64,000 bases of DNA from Paenibacillus brevis (GTDB lineage: Bacteria; Bacillota; Bacilli; Paenibacillales; Paenibacillaceae). The translations under genes and the position numbers were made by a program. A model generated the notes under the pieces. It was not told where the DNA came from. It saw only the letters and a program-made list of their open reading frames with translations, and made no database searches. Position 1 is the first letter of the stretch; each line of letters opens with the position of its first letter. The stretch spans positions 1 to 64,000 of the forward strand of contig NZ_JAHLQJ010000006.1 of assembly GCF_018919145.1 (NCBI RefSeq), written 5' to 3'. Shown piece after piece: positions 43,257 to 53,100 of the stretch.

Positions 43257-44537
43257 CTATGCATGCCCGCTCGTCGCCGCCCTGGTCTCATTACAAGAAT
43301 GGTCGACAGCAAATCTGTCTGCTACCTCCTCAAGCGGCCCATTCAGCATCCGCAGCGATGGCGAGAAGAAAGCCGAAACAGAGCAGACTAGGGATACGAT
43401 CCCTACGCCTGCAAACAACGCCGGAATACCATAGCTTTGACCGATAACGCCCCCAAGTCCCCCGCCAACCGGATGTAGCGAGCCGCCGATCAGATAGCGA
43501 ATCGAATTGACACGCCCCTGCATCTCTTCGGGCACAAGCCTTCCGTACAATGCTGAGCTGAGCGAGGAAAAGAACGGCGCCGCTGCGCCGCTTAACGACA
43601 CTAGCACAATCGCACCGCCATATGAGCTTGTGAAACCGAGCAGCAGCGTCAGCAGCCCGATGACAGCAAGACTCCCGGGCATCCACATACTCCTTCTGTG
43701 CAGATCACCCACCATAGCTACTGACGCAACGCCGAGCAGCGCGCCCAGCGACGAGAAGGTCGTCAATAGCCCGATCGCGGCTGGTCCTTGTTGTAAAATC
43801 TCCGTCCCATAAGGAACCATCATCGTCCATACGGCAGCAGAGCCCATATTGCTGATCGAGACAAGCAGCATTACGAGCAGAATCGGACGGTATTGCTTAA
43901 AAAATGAAAAACCCTGTAACAGCTCGTGTACATATCCAGTGCTGTTGTCCCCTTTGACCTCCTTCTGTATGACAAAGGAGGCCTTCGGAATCATGAATAG
44001 CAGTCCGATTGCTACGCCGTAGATGACGGCGTTGATCCCCAGCGCATAGAGCGAGCCGTAGAGTGCGGTTGCTCCTCCGGCGAGTGAAGGACCCAATAGG
44101 GCAGCTGCTCCGCGGCAGCCCTCCATGATCGCGAAGGCACGGACCAATATCCCTTTCGGTGCTATGCTGGGCAGAGCGGCGGATGCCGCAGGAAGGTACA
44201 GTGCGGAGCAAGCGCCCAGAACTCCTGCTGTTATGAATAGGTGCCAGACCTGGAGCGAGCCCAGAGTCGCTGCTAATAGAGGAAGAACAGCGGCACTGGC
44301 CTTGATTGCGGCGAGCACAATCAACAGCCTTCCTCTGTTTATGCGGTCAGTGAGCGGAGCGCCAACCAAACGTATGACCAGCTCAGGTATGCCTGCACAG
44401 AGGGCAAGTGCACCCATTGACAGCTTCGAGCCTGTCAGATCATATACCATCCATTCCATGGCAAGCAGCCCGAAGGCGTCCCCGAGCGTAGTAAAAAAAG
44501 CGGCTCCGAGCAACCACGCAAACCTGAGCCGTCTCAT
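43257..44537 (-). CDS. MFS transporter
   Basis: Protein of 426 aa with twelve predicted helices. The helix 2-3 loop reads GAPLTDRINRGRLLI. Overall it resembles MFS_3 exporters (macrolide or enterobactin exporter type). It overlaps the upstream regulator gene by 4 nt (ATGA type), so both are on one transcript and translationally coupled. The substrate is unknown, but regulator-first coupling suggests that it is induced by the compound it exports. Confidence 0.9.
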   Translation of the reverse strand: MRRLRFAWLLGAAFFTTLGDAFGLLAMEWMVYDLTGSKLSMGALALCAGIPELVIRLVGAPLTDRINRGRLLIVLAAIKASAAVLPLLAATLGSLQVWHLFITAGVLGACSALYLPAASAALPSIAPKGILVRAFAIMEGCRGAAALLGPSLAGGATALYGSLYALGINAVIYGVAIGLLFMIPKASFVIQKEVKGDNSTGYVHELLQGFSFFKQYRPILLVMLLVSISNMGSAAVWTMMVPYGTEILQQGPAAIGLLTTFSSLGALLGVASVAMVGDLHRRSMWMPGSLAVIGLLTLLLGFTSSYGGAIVLVSLSGAAAPFFSSLSSALYGRLVPEEMQGRVNSIRYLIGGSLHPVGGGLGGVIGQSYGIPALFAGVGIVSLVCSVSAFFSPSLRMLNGPLEEVADRFAVDHSCNETRAATSGHA

Positions 44538-45481
44538 CCCTTTTCCTCAAGTCGGTCCTCTGTATCCTGTTGCAGTTGCAGATAACTGCTCAGCTGCGAG
44601 GTCAAGGCGGTAATGCCAGAAGGGCGCAGGCTGTACTGGGTTGAACGAGGATAGACGTGAACCTTCACAAATCCTGCAGCGCGCAGCAGTACCAGATGAT
44701 AATGAATGGTGCTCTTGGAGATGCCGATATGCTTCACAATTTCCGAGAAGCTTGCCTCCGGATTATTGCGCAGGTAGTGTAAAATGCGAAGGCGGGAATC
44801 ATCGGAGAGAGCCCGTGTCATACGACTGAGAAGCGGCGGCGGAAAATCCGCTTCCGACAGGACAGCGTCGCACGGATAGGATGTAATTGCAAGATTCGGA
44901 TAGAAGCTGGAGTTGTTATAGGGCCGCATATGGTGTTGCGGAATAAGCAGAACCCGCTGCCCAGCCTCCTTCGGATGCAACGCCATTCCGTTTGTAAGCT
45001 GCTCATACAGTTCATCCGCAGGCAGTCGGGAGATTAACTGTCTCACCCGTTCTGCTTCACGGTTCAGTCCATCCAGTATCTCGGGCTTCACCTGGCTGAA
45101 GCAGTATGTGTTCCAATCTTCGAGAGCATCTGCCGCTGCATCGCGCAGTTCTCCCAGATTGGGCGGCACAGCTTCACCGGTTGAAGCCATCCGCTCATAC
45201 AATTCGCCGGGGTTCAGTGATCTAAGCCATCCGATAAATGCTTCTGGAGTACGTGGACCGGGACAGCAGGACACAAACAACTGGAAGTCAAAATTTTCAA
45301 TTTCAGGATGATTCCCTAGTCGAGCCCGCACTTCAGGCGGCAGGAGCAAATTCATTTCCTTGATCCAGCCGGCCCCTGACTCTAGCGCTTTGTGATTAGC
45401 TTTTCTCAAATAAGCCTGCAAACTGGTGGCACATTCGTGTGCTGGGGCAAAATCAACTTCAAGCAAAAAAGATTCTGACAC
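44534..45481 (-). CDS. ArsR-type regulator with large N-terminal sensor region
   Basis: Protein of 315 aa. The DNA-binding winged helix is at the C-terminus (about 220-290, ALSDDSRLRILHYLRNNPEASFSEIVKHIGISKSTIHYHLVLL split here), unlike standard short ArsR proteins. The N-terminal 210 residues are helical and unlike known metal sensors; they resemble DUF5937-type regions. The start codon on the minus strand reads GTG 45481, behind GAGGGTG. It is followed by the MFS gene with a 4-nt overlap, and a palindromic operator-like site lies 21 nt upstream, so autoregulation is likely. Confidence 0.87.
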   Translation of the reverse strand: MSESFLLEVDFAPAHECATSLQAYLRKANHKALESGAGWIKEMNLLLPPEVRARLGNHPEIENFDFQLFVSCCPGPRTPEAFIGWLRSLNPGELYERMASTGEAVPPNLGELRDAAADALEDWNTYCFSQVKPEILDGLNREAERVRQLISRLPADELYEQLTNGMALHPKEAGQRVLLIPQHHMRPYNNSSFYPNLAITSYPCDAVLSEADFPPPLLSRMTRALSDDSRLRILHYLRNNPEASFSEIVKHIGISKSTIHYHLVLLRAAGFVKVHVYPRSTQYSLRPSGITALTSQLSSYLQLQQDTEDRLEEKG

Positions 45482-45501
45482 TATAGTTCACCCTCTTATT
45501 T

Positions 45502-45519
45502 GTTCTATATTTATAGAAC
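45502..45519. promoter_or_regulatory. Palindromic operator upstream of the ArsR/MFS operon
   Basis: GTTCTATA-TT-TATAGAAC, a perfect 8-bp inverted repeat, 20 nt before the regulator start. A further half site TTCTATAAT follows (45530-45538). It fits an ArsR-type dimer site. Confidence 0.6.
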
Positions 45520-45652
45520 TAAATTATAATTCTATAATATACGAACTTAAGGGGTGTTGTAAATGACTTCTTAATATACATGCTATAAGGAGTTGCAGAA
45601 TATATCGGGGAGGAATTCATTCGCAGGCTTACTCTCAACACATCTAGCATAT

Positions 45653-45699
45653 AAAAAAGGCGATCCCCCGGCTGACATCAGCCGAGGGAATCGCCCTTA
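45653..45699 (-). terminator. Terminator of the DUF2621 gene
   Basis: GGCGAT...CGGCTGA pairs with TCAGCCG...ATCGCC; the A-run 45653-45658 gives T on the minus strand. It lies beyond repeat copy B downstream of the DUF2621 stop. 45540-45652 holds nothing I can identify. Confidence 0.8.
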
Positions 45700-45730
45700 T
45701 TCATCGTTCTTTTGATGAATTAGAATGCTT

Positions 45731-45883
45731 CTATATAAGTTGAACTAAAAAAGCTGCGTAGAAAGGGCATAAATGTGAAGTGTTACAAGCTTTCTGCAAG
45801 AAAGCTACTTCGGAAGCATACAGCGTAGCGTTCGACTTTATGAGCGGAATTCTGCCTTAATAATGGCTTCGTTCAACTTGTAT
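45731..45883. repeat. MITE-like palindromic repeat, copy B
   Basis: Left end CTATATAAGTTGAACTA, right end GTTCAACTTGTAT. The interior diverges from copy A but keeps AAGCTGCGTAGAAAGG and GTGTGAAG-like words (here AATGTGAAGTGT). The right end stops 3 bp before the DUF2621 stop codon. Confidence 0.7.
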
Positions 45884-45886
45884 GCT

Positions 45887-46354
45887 TTATTTATTGATAA
45901 GGTGCTTATAGGGCTGATAGTCAATTTGATTCTTCTCCAGAAACCGGACGAGGAATTTATTGTCTCGTCTTGGCGTGGCTACAATGTATCCTTTAATGCA
46001 GTGATCACGCGTTACTTCCGACGCCTGATCCTCCAGAGCGATGCGTCCGATCTCGGCAGCAATGGAGTGCTTGGCAATGTCTCTGAATGCGCTGGGAACC
46101 GGCTGGACGAGTTGATTAAGGAAGGCCTTGGCGTCCTCTGTCCATAAATGACGGCTGCTCTCTACCCAATGGTTCTGCCAGTCGAGCTTCGACCGCCCGT
46201 CGGCCTTGGGAAGCACCTTCAGAAACTTGCGGAACATAAAGAAGCCGCCAATGCACATCATGCCGAGCAGAAGGAAGGCCCAAAAAACAATGCTGTTCAG
46301 GAATAGATTACTTGGTCCGTTCGAAAGGCTGTATGCAAGGGAATGCTTAAGCAT
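45887..46354 (-). CDS. DUF2621 family membrane protein
   Basis: About 155 aa. One N-terminal membrane helix (about 18-42, ending GGFFMFRKFLKVLPKADG), then a cytoplasmic domain with HLWTEDAKAFLNQLVQPVP, FRDIAKHSIAAEIGRIALE and GYIVATPRRDNKFL, all typical of DUF2621 of Bacillaceae. The start ATG 46354 has GAGGTGATT; an in-frame GTG inside that site is unlikely. Function unknown. Confidence 0.87.
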   Translation of the reverse strand: MLKHSLAYSLSNGPSNLFLNSIVFWAFLLLGMMCIGGFFMFRKFLKVLPKADGRSKLDWQNHWVESSRHLWTEDAKAFLNQLVQPVPSAFRDIAKHSIAAEIGRIALEDQASEVTRDHCIKGYIVATPRRDNKFLVRFLEKNQIDYQPYKHLINK

Positions 46355-46482
46355 GGAAATCACCTCAATAAGTACATTTGATGATCAATTTGGTTAGAAT
46401 TATACCTTATTTCTTTATTTATTTCAGCTTTCAGGCTAAAATAGGTTTGTTTAGCGATTTAATGTCCAAAAGGGGGATTAAC

Positions 46483-47595
46483 ATGCTGAAAATTGGATCC
46501 CATGTATCTTTTTCAGATAAAGGACTGCTTAGTGCGACTGCGGAAGCAGCAAGCTACGGTTCTAGCTCATTCATGATTTATACCGGTGCGCCTCAGAATA
46601 CCCGGCGCAAACCGATCGAAGCCATGAATATTGCGGAAGGCAAGCTGGCGATGGAAGCTGCCGGCATAGAAGAAATCGTCGTTCATGCACCGTACATTAT
46701 TAATTTGGGCTCTTACAAACCGGCGACTTATCAACTCGCTGTTGATTTCTTGCAGGAAGAGATTCGCCGGACTCATGCCCTCGGTGTAAGAAACATCGTG
46801 CTTCATCCGGGCGCTTTTACGGATATGGATGCCGGATACGGAATAGACCGTATTGCGGAAGGATTGAATGCCGTTCTGAACGGTACGGCTGAGACGGATG
46901 TGAATATCGCTTTGGAGACAATGGCCGGCAAAGGCACGGAGATGGGGCGCAGCTTCGAGGAAATCGCGGCTATGATCAACAAGGTAGAGCATAATGAGCG
47001 TTTAACGATTTGCATGGATACCTGCCATATCCATGATGCCGGTTATGATATCGTCAATGATCTTGATGGCGTGCTGCGGAAATTCGATGAGCTTATTGGG
47101 CTGGACAGGCTGGCCATAGTGCACATTAATGACAGCAAGAACCCGATTGGCTCCGGCAAGGACCGGCACACCCCGATCGGCAGCGGCTGGATCGGCTTTG
47201 AAGCCATTAACCGCATTGTGCATCATGAAGCTTTGCAAGGACGTCCATTTATTCTGGAGACGCCTTGGATCGGAAAGGATGCGAAGACACAGCGGCCGAT
47301 GTATGAGATGGAGATTGCCTTACTTCGCGGCAATGTTGCCGAACGGTTCGGAGAGAGCATCCTGTCCGAGATTGAGCAATTGAAGGAATTCTTTGCAGGA
47401 CAAGGAATCTATCCTCGTTCCTTTGTGCTCGATACGTGGAATTTGCTCAAATCGGACGCGAAGGCGAAAAAGGCCGATCCTCGTGAGCCTCTGGAAAGAC
47501 TGTACGATCTGGTTCTGGCTGCCGGCTTGTTCCCGGATTATGCAGAGGAGCAGATCAATCAGCGCTTGGTCGCTTGGCTTGCTTCAGGGGAGTAA
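46483..47595 (+). CDS. nfo: Deoxyribonuclease IV (AP endonuclease family 2)
   Basis: About 370 aa. The EndoIV TIM barrel covers about 1-285, with family segments [71 protein letters not shown] and FILETPW, which include the three-zinc ligands. It cleaves at abasic sites in base excision repair. The start ATG 46483 has AAAGGGGGA; the frame extends to 46378 without a site. Unusual: bacterial Nfo is usually 280-300 aa, while here about 85 extra C-terminal residues (helical, [20 protein letters not shown]) are present. Confidence 0.92.
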   Translation: MLKIGSHVSFSDKGLLSATAEAASYGSSSFMIYTGAPQNTRRKPIEAMNIAEGKLAMEAAGIEEIVVHAPYIINLGSYKPATYQLAVDFLQEEIRRTHALGVRNIVLHPGAFTDMDAGYGIDRIAEGLNAVLNGTAETDVNIALETMAGKGTEMGRSFEEIAAMINKVEHNERLTICMDTCHIHDAGYDIVNDLDGVLRKFDELIGLDRLAIVHINDSKNPIGSGKDRHTPIGSGWIGFEAINRIVHHEALQGRPFILETPWIGKDAKTQRPMYEMEIALLRGNVAERFGESILSEIEQLKEFFAGQGIYPRSFVLDTWNLLKSDAKAKKADPREPLERLYDLVLAAGLFPDYAEEQINQRLVAWLASGE

Positions 47596-47597
47596 CG

Positions 47598-47667
47598 CTA
47601 TATAAGTTGAACTATAAAAGCTACGTTGGCCTCAGAACGTAAAATTCAGAAGTTCAACTTATCTATA
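47598..47667. repeat. MITE-like palindromic repeat, copy C (short, 70 bp)
   Basis: Only the two ends remain: CTATATAAGTTGAACTATAAAAGCTACGTT and AACGTAAAATTCAGAAGTTCAACTTATCTATA (each split by one or two changes from copy A). It begins 2 bp after the nfo stop codon and looks like an internal deletion derivative. Confidence 0.8.
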
Positions 47668-47699
47668 CTTAGAAGATAGAGATCAGGGGGCTTGGAGAG

Positions 47700-48599
47700 A
47701 TGGACACTCATATCAAGGCGGCTTTGAAGCCAGCTAAACCTTATGAACAAAACCGGGCAAGAATGCTGATATCCTGTCCGGACGGACCCGGGATCGTAGC
47801 TGCGGTATCACATTTCCTTTATCAACATGGCGCTAATATCGTGCAGTCTGATCAGTATACGATGGACCCGGAAGGCGGCATGTTCTTCATGCGGGTCGAG
47901 TTTGATCTGCCTCAGCTGGAGTTGCGCATTGCAGGCTTACAGCAGGATTTCGCCGAGATTGCGGACAAGTTCGAGATGAAATGGCAGCTTTATCCGTTGA
48001 GTCATAAGAAGAAGTTAGCGATTTTCGTGTCCAAGGAGGATCATTGTCTTGTTGAACTGCTCTGGCAATGGCAGGCTGGTGATCTTGATGCGGAAATTAC
48101 AATGGTGGTCAGCAACCACCCGGATATGAAGGAATATGTCGAATCATTCGGCATTACTTATCATTATATTCCGGTTACACCGGAGACGAAGGCTGAAGCG
48201 GAGAAACAGCAGCTGGAACTGGTAAATGGTCAAGTGGATCTGATCATTCTGGCCCGCTACATGCAAATTGTATCTCCGGCCCTGATCGAGCCGTACCGGA
48301 ACCGGATCATTAATATCCATCACTCCTTCCTTCCGGCTTTTGTCGGCGGCAAGCCCTATGCTCAAGCTTATAACCGCGGTGTGAAGATTATCGGCGCTAC
48401 GGCACATTATGTCACCGAAGAGCTGGACGGCGGACCGATTATTGAACAGGACGTGCAGCGGGTTAGCCACGGGGATGACGTCAACGAGTTAAAGCGGATC
48501 GGGCGCACGATTGAGCGTGTGGTTCTGGCGCGTGCCGTCAAATGGCATATCGAAGACCGGATCCTTGTTCATCAGAATAAAACAGTGGTGTTTAACTAA
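47700..48599 (+). CDS. purU: Formyltetrahydrofolate deformylase
   Basis: Protein of 299 aa, usual length. An N-terminal ACT domain (about 18-95, RARMLISCPDGPGIVAAVSHFL split here) and a C-terminal formyl-transferase fold (about 105-299). Catalytic region INIHHSFLPAF with Asn, His and later DGGPIIEQD Asp motif. It hydrolyses 10-formyl-tetrahydrofolate to formate and tetrahydrofolate, balancing one-carbon units for purine synthesis. The ATG follows GGAGAG. Single-gene unit ended by a terminator. Confidence 0.95.
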   Translation: MDTHIKAALKPAKPYEQNRARMLISCPDGPGIVAAVSHFLYQHGANIVQSDQYTMDPEGGMFFMRVEFDLPQLELRIAGLQQDFAEIADKFEMKWQLYPLSHKKKLAIFVSKEDHCLVELLWQWQAGDLDAEITMVVSNHPDMKEYVESFGITYHYIPVTPETKAEAEKQQLELVNGQVDLIILARYMQIVSPALIEPYRNRIINIHHSFLPAFVGGKPYAQAYNRGVKIIGATAHYVTEELDGGPIIEQDVQRVSHGDDVNELKRIGRTIERVVLARAVKWHIEDRILVHQNKTVVFN

Positions 48600-48630
48600 A
48601 TATTGAAGCGATAGCATAGCCATAGACATC

Positions 48631-48675
48631 AGCCTCGTCAGCAGGGAATACTCCCGCTTGTCCGAGGCTTTTTTT
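48631..48675 (+). terminator. Terminator of purU
   Basis: AGCCTCG (48631-48637) with CGAGGCT (48663-48669), an inner GGGA/TCCC stem, then seven T (48669-48675). Confidence 0.9.
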
Positions 48676-48783
48676 ATGAATGAACTAAGGCATACCCATT
48701 GAAGGAAACTTTTGGGTACAAGTGTACGTTATAATAACAGTAAGTCTATGGATGGAAATACAGATAGGAGAGGGGAACGAAGC

Positions 48784-51162
48784 GTGTATTTATCAATACC
48801 AAGAACCAATAGAAGCAGCATTTTGGCTAAGGTTGTATGTGCCTTGCTCACAGTACTGGTCCTACTGGGCATAGCGCAGCCTCTGACAGCCTGGGCAGCA
48901 GGGCCCAAGATTGCGGTAGAATCTGAACTCGGCTACAACGGGAATATTAAAATGAATGATTGGGGACCGCTTACCGTCAAGCTGACCAGTGACCAGGATA
49001 TTTCCGGTGATTTGGTTGTCCAGATGGAGAATCCGTACACCGGAACGTTCTCTTCCTATGTGGAACGGGTGGATTTAACTGCGGGTACGGCCAAATCAGT
49101 TCAGTTTGCTGTTGTAGGCAACAGCTTCGGTAAGCAGAACAGCAGTATTAAATTTTACGAAGGATCGATGGAAAAAGGGGATTATATCGCTTTTTCAACC
49201 GGCCGGGCTTACATACAGAATTCAGCGGTCAACGGTTTGATGATCGGTGTTCTTGCTGCTGATCCGGATACCCTGAATTTTCTGGCACTGGGCAGCGGCA
49301 TCGGGAAGACTGCATTCGTCGTTCCGCTTGAGAAGGAAAAGCTGCCTGAGAACGCCACGATGCTGTCGACAATGGATGTCATCGTTATGAACGACTATTC
49401 GGCGGATACCTTAACCGAAGATCAGATCCATGCCATTCGTACTTGGGTGAAGCGAGGCGGAACCCTTGTGCTGGCTGGAGGTCAAGGCTATGCCAAAACC
49501 GTGAAAGGCTTCGAGGACTTGTCTCCTGTGGAGGTTCAGGGCGGAACGGACGTGCTTGAACTGGATGCCTTGGCTAAAGCAAGCGGGGAGCCCCTTGTCC
49601 TTAACGGAGCCTTTCCTATCTCTAAGGGAGCTCTGAAGCAAGGAGCAATAAGCATCTACGGTACGGCAGAATTACCGCTAATCGCAGAGCAGGCGGCAGG
49701 AACAGGGGAAGTCATCTACGCGGCTTACGATATTTCCATGGACCCGGTCTATCATTGGCGTGGTCATGCGGCATTATGGCTGGATGTGCTTCAGGAACAG
49801 TTCTCGAATATTAATGGCAATTATAGATCGAACTCATCGGATTGGAATCTGTTGACCGGGTTGTCCTATATTCTGGATTACTTCCCTTCCTTGACGCTTC
49901 CGCCATTCTCATTACTGTTCTGGATGCTTGTATTATACGCGGTTGTGGTTGCTCCTCTCCTCTACTATGTGCTTAAGAAGCTTGATCGAAGAGAATGGGC
50001 CTGGGGATTGATCCCGCTGATTGCTATTACGGCAAGTGCATCGATTTACTTTGCTGGAACAAGCGGCAGATCGGACATCCGTGCCCATACGCTTAACATT
50101 ATCGAGCTTGATGGACAAGGTGAGGCAGTACAATCCGCCTCTTCCGCCTTGTTTGTTCCCAAAGGAGGAGATTATAGCCTTAAGCTGCCGGCGGGAACTC
50201 GGGTAACAGTGGAACGGGAACATAACCTGATCACAGGCGGACAGATTGGCGGGGCGGATCGTCAGATGATTCGTGTCCAAGCGGATTCTACGGATTTGAT
50301 CTTGCGTGAAATGACGACTCGCTCCATAGCCAAGCTGTGGATGGAGTCTTCGGAGCTGTTAAGTACCGGTGAAATGAAGATCGATTTACATTTTGACGGC
50401 CAGGGGACACTGCAAGGTACGATTGAAAATCAAACGAACAGTAACCTGGAAGAGATATTCATTATCGCGGCAAGCCGGATTTATTCCTTGGGTGAGCTCC
50501 CTCGCGGGAAGCAAGTTCAGCTCCCTACAACCTTTACTTCTGCCTATAATAACGATTACGGATCGGCAATTTTCCCTTATCAAGGCTACTCATCCGGCTC
50601 TTCCTATGAAGACAAAGAGCGGGAGCGCTCCATGATTAACCAGTATATGAATTATTCAGGCCATTACGGCGGGTATGTGCTGCTCGGCTGGAGTAAGGAT
50701 TATCCTGATTCCGCAAGCAACTATACGGTTAATGGGAAAAATCCGCAGTTTGATTATTTAAATATGTGGGTTCAATCCTTCGATCCTCACTATGACCTGG
50801 ATGGAGCGGTTGAGATTCCAGCAGGGGTAATTGTGCCTGAAATCTTGAACAATACGGCCACCGATTATTCCAAAGACTGGGGCAATATGATCAATATGTC
50901 TGCAGGGGAGATTACCTTTGGATTCACCTTGCCGACTGATGCAAAGGTTGAATATAACGAGATTCAAATTCAGAACTCTTTCCCTAGTAATGTAAGCATG
51001 CAGGTATGGAACGAGAGCAAGGGAGAGTGGGAAGCCATGATTACCGGACCGGCGAATGAGTATACCCGAAGCGGGATCGTCAAGGTGAAATATATTGCGA
51101 CCGAGTGGACTAACTTCCCAATGCCGGAGATCATGCTGAAGGGAGAGGTATCCCATGATTGA
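48784..51162 (+). CDS. Large membrane protein, first gene of the ABC-MoxR-VWA cluster
   Basis: About 792 aa. A signal or anchor (about 18-42), an extracellular region with IKMNDWGPLTVKLTSDQ and a glutamine-amidotransferase-like/Rossmann part (about 140-330, DVIVMNDYSADTLTEDQ, WVKRGGTLVLAGGQ), membrane helices (about 375-445), and a C-terminal extracellular beta-rich part. I chose GTG 48784 with GGAGAGGGG; the frame extends to 48712, which overlaps a TATAAT at 48730-48735. It overlaps the ABC ATPase gene by 8 nt, so they are coupled. I do not recognise a named family; related proteins accompany ABC exporters of the YtrB/CcmA type in Paenibacillus. Confidence 0.8.
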   Translation: MYLSIPRTNRSSILAKVVCALLTVLVLLGIAQPLTAWAAGPKIAVESELGYNGNIKMNDWGPLTVKLTSDQDISGDLVVQMENPYTGTFSSYVERVDLTAGTAKSVQFAVVGNSFGKQNSSIKFYEGSMEKGDYIAFSTGRAYIQNSAVNGLMIGVLAADPDTLNFLALGSGIGKTAFVVPLEKEKLPENATMLSTMDVIVMNDYSADTLTEDQIHAIRTWVKRGGTLVLAGGQGYAKTVKGFEDLSPVEVQGGTDVLELDALAKASGEPLVLNGAFPISKGALKQGAISIYGTAELPLIAEQAAGTGEVIYAAYDISMDPVYHWRGHAALWLDVLQEQFSNINGNYRSNSSDWNLLTGLSYILDYFPSLTLPPFSLLFWMLVLYAVVVAPLLYYVLKKLDRREWAWGLIPLIAITASASIYFAGTSGRSDIRAHTLNIIELDGQGEAVQSASSALFVPKGGDYSLKLPAGTRVTVEREHNLITGGQIGGADRQMIRVQADSTDLILREMTTRSIAKLWMESSELLSTGEMKIDLHFDGQGTLQGTIENQTNSNLEEIFIIAASRIYSLGELPRGKQVQLPTTFTSAYNNDYGSAIFPYQGYSSGSSYEDKERERSMINQYMNYSGHYGGYVLLGWSKDYPDSASNYTVNGKNPQFDYLNMWVQSFDPHYDLDGAVEIPAGVIVPEILNNTATDYSKDWGNMINMSAGEITFGFTLPTDAKVEYNEIQIQNSFPSNVSMQVWNESKGEWEAMITGPANEYTRSGIVKVKYIATEWTNFPMPEIMLKGEVSHD

Positions 51163-52093
51163 AATCCGGAATTTAACTAAAATGTATGGTAGCTTTGCTG
51201 CCCTTCAGGATGTCAATATTTCAATTGGCAAAGGAACAGTCTTTGGCTTTGTAGGTCCAAACGGAGCGGGCAAGTCAACGACGATGTCTATTCTGGCTAC
51301 GCTGCTGTCACCAACCTCTGGTTCTGCCAAGGTTGGCGGCTATGAGGTAACGGATTACCCGCAAGAAGTTCGCAAGCTGATCGGGTATATGCCCGACTTC
51401 TTCGGAGTCTATGATCAGTTTAAGACAACAGAATACTTACACTTCTACGGGGCCAGCTACGGGATTCCCCGTCAAGAGCGCGAGCAACTGATTCCCCAGC
51501 TTTTGGAGCTCGTTAATCTGAGCGATAAACAGGATGTATACGTGGACAGTCTTTCCCGCGGGATGAAGCAGCGGCTGTGTCTGGCACGCTGTCTTGTTCA
51601 TGATCCCGAGGTGCTGATTCTGGATGAGCCGGCATCGGGGCTTGATCCGCGTGCGCGGATCGAGATGAGAGAAATACTCAAAGAGTTAAAGCTGATGGGC
51701 AAAACGATCATTATTTCATCTCACATCCTGCCTGAGCTGGCGGAGATGGTAGATGAAATTGGTGTTATTGAGCATGGAAGAATGGTAGCTCAAGGCAAGG
51801 TATCGGAGATTCAGAACCGGTTGCGGGTGAAGAGGGTGCTCCACATCCGGGTATTGGAACGGGCAGAGGAATTAGCAGGACAGCTTCGTGACGAGCTTCA
51901 TGTGAGCCAGGTTCTGTGCGATGAGACGGGAGTCCATGTTCATTTCGGCGGAGGAGATACCGAGCAGTCGGCGTTGTTGACGAATATCCTGTCATCGGGT
52001 TATCAAGTCGTCTCCTTCCATGAAGCACAGAGCAATCTTGAGGATGTATTCCTTGAAATCACGAAAGGAGGCGGAGCGAATGAACTGGCGTAA
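51155..52093 (+). CDS. ABC transporter ATP-binding protein
   Basis: Protein of 312 aa. Walker A GPNGAGKST (about 37), signature LSRGMKQRL, Walker B VLILDEPASGLDPRAR, switch histidine in ISSHI. It belongs to the CcmA/NatA-like exporter ATPases with a C-terminal DUF4162-like region (about 220-305). The start has GGAGAGG and overlaps the preceding gene. It energises the permease encoded next (14-nt overlap). Confidence 0.95.
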   Translation: MIEIRNLTKMYGSFAALQDVNISIGKGTVFGFVGPNGAGKSTTMSILATLLSPTSGSAKVGGYEVTDYPQEVRKLIGYMPDFFGVYDQFKTTEYLHFYGASYGIPRQEREQLIPQLLELVNLSDKQDVYVDSLSRGMKQRLCLARCLVHDPEVLILDEPASGLDPRARIEMREILKELKLMGKTIIISSHILPELAEMVDEIGVIEHGRMVAQGKVSEIQNRLRVKRVLHIRVLERAEELAGQLRDELHVSQVLCDETGVHVHFGGGDTEQSALLTNILSSGYQVVSFHEAQSNLEDVFLEITKGGGANELA

Positions 52094-53090
52094 CATGGTT
52101 ATGAACCCGGTGTTGGATAAGGAATTCCGGCTGCGGATGCGCTCGCCCCGTTCGGCGATTACGATCCTTGCCTATGTGCTTGTCATGGGACTTTTTGCAA
52201 TGGGGATTATCTACGTGCTGACCTCCACAGGAATGACGTCCTCGCGGGTAGATTCCGGAACGAGCCGCTTGATGTTCTACGCGCTTAGTATTGCTCAGCT
52301 TGTCTTGATCGCTTTCATGACCCCTGCACTGACAGCTGGAGTCATCAGCGGAGAGCGAGAGAAGCAGACGTTGAATATGCTGCTGACAACACAGCAAAGC
52401 TCGTCCGCTATCATCCTAAGCAAGCTGGTTTCCTCACTCAGCTTCATGACGCTGATTATAGTGGCGACGCTTCCTGTTTACAGCATTGTGTTCTTGTATG
52501 GAGGAGTATCTACAGGGCAGCTTCTGCTGGTGTTCCTGTTCTATCTATTCGTTATGCTACTGTTAGGCGCCATCGGTGTATGCTTCTCTACCATATTTAA
52601 AAAGACGATTTTTGCAGTCATCATGACCTATGGAGCTGGATTGGTTATCTTTCTATTTACGGGAATTGCTTATTTGTTCGCCATGAGCATTGATCAGGCT
52701 AACTATTACAGTTCAGGTGCGCCGGTACGGGCATATTCCTGGGTGGGATATATCCTTGGATTGAATCCGGCGGGAGCATTGATCAGTATTTTCGAGCCAT
52801 CGTTCTCAGAGTCTGCCTTCTTCGTACAGCGAAGCAATCTTCAGTCTTCGGCTCCGATTGCTCTGTGGCAGCAGTTCTTGCTTGTATATAGTGTTGTAAT
52901 TGTCATTATGCTCTGGATTGCGATTCGCAAGATCCGCCCGGTACGCGGCAGACGGCGGAGCAAAGCCGGGCAGGTTGTTCAGGCAGCTTCTGACATACGT
53001 CATGAGGATTCAGTTGAATTGCCCCCTCAACCTGAGGAGCTTAAACAGATGGAAAAGATAGAGCCCAAAGCAACTGAACGTGAGAAATAA
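52080..53090 (+). CDS. ABC transporter permease (ABC-2 type)
   Basis: About 336 aa with six predicted helices. The start ATG 52080 follows AAAGGAGG; the frame is open upstream but overlaps the ATPase coding region. ABC-2 marks: NPVLDKEFRLRMRSPRSA, GVISGEREKQTLNMLLTT. The C-terminal tail (about 300-336) is charged and cytoplasmic. Together with the ATPase and the large protein it makes an exporter of unknown substrate. Confidence 0.9.
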   Translation: MNWRNMVMNPVLDKEFRLRMRSPRSAITILAYVLVMGLFAMGIIYVLTSTGMTSSRVDSGTSRLMFYALSIAQLVLIAFMTPALTAGVISGEREKQTLNMLLTTQQSSSAIILSKLVSSLSFMTLIIVATLPVYSIVFLYGGVSTGQLLLVFLFYLFVMLLLGAIGVCFSTIFKKTIFAVIMTYGAGLVIFLFTGIAYLFAMSIDQANYYSSGAPVRAYSWVGYILGLNPAGALISIFEPSFSESAFFVQRSNLQSSAPIALWQQFLLVYSVVIVIMLWIAIRKIRPVRGRRRSKAGQVVQAASDIRHEDSVELPPQPEELKQMEKIEPKATEREK

Positions 53091-53100
53091 GGGGCTGAGT

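Noticed and set aside
45863..46147. Plus-strand frame of 94 codons
   Set aside because: Antisense to the DUF2621 gene, which has clear family motifs and a ribosome site.
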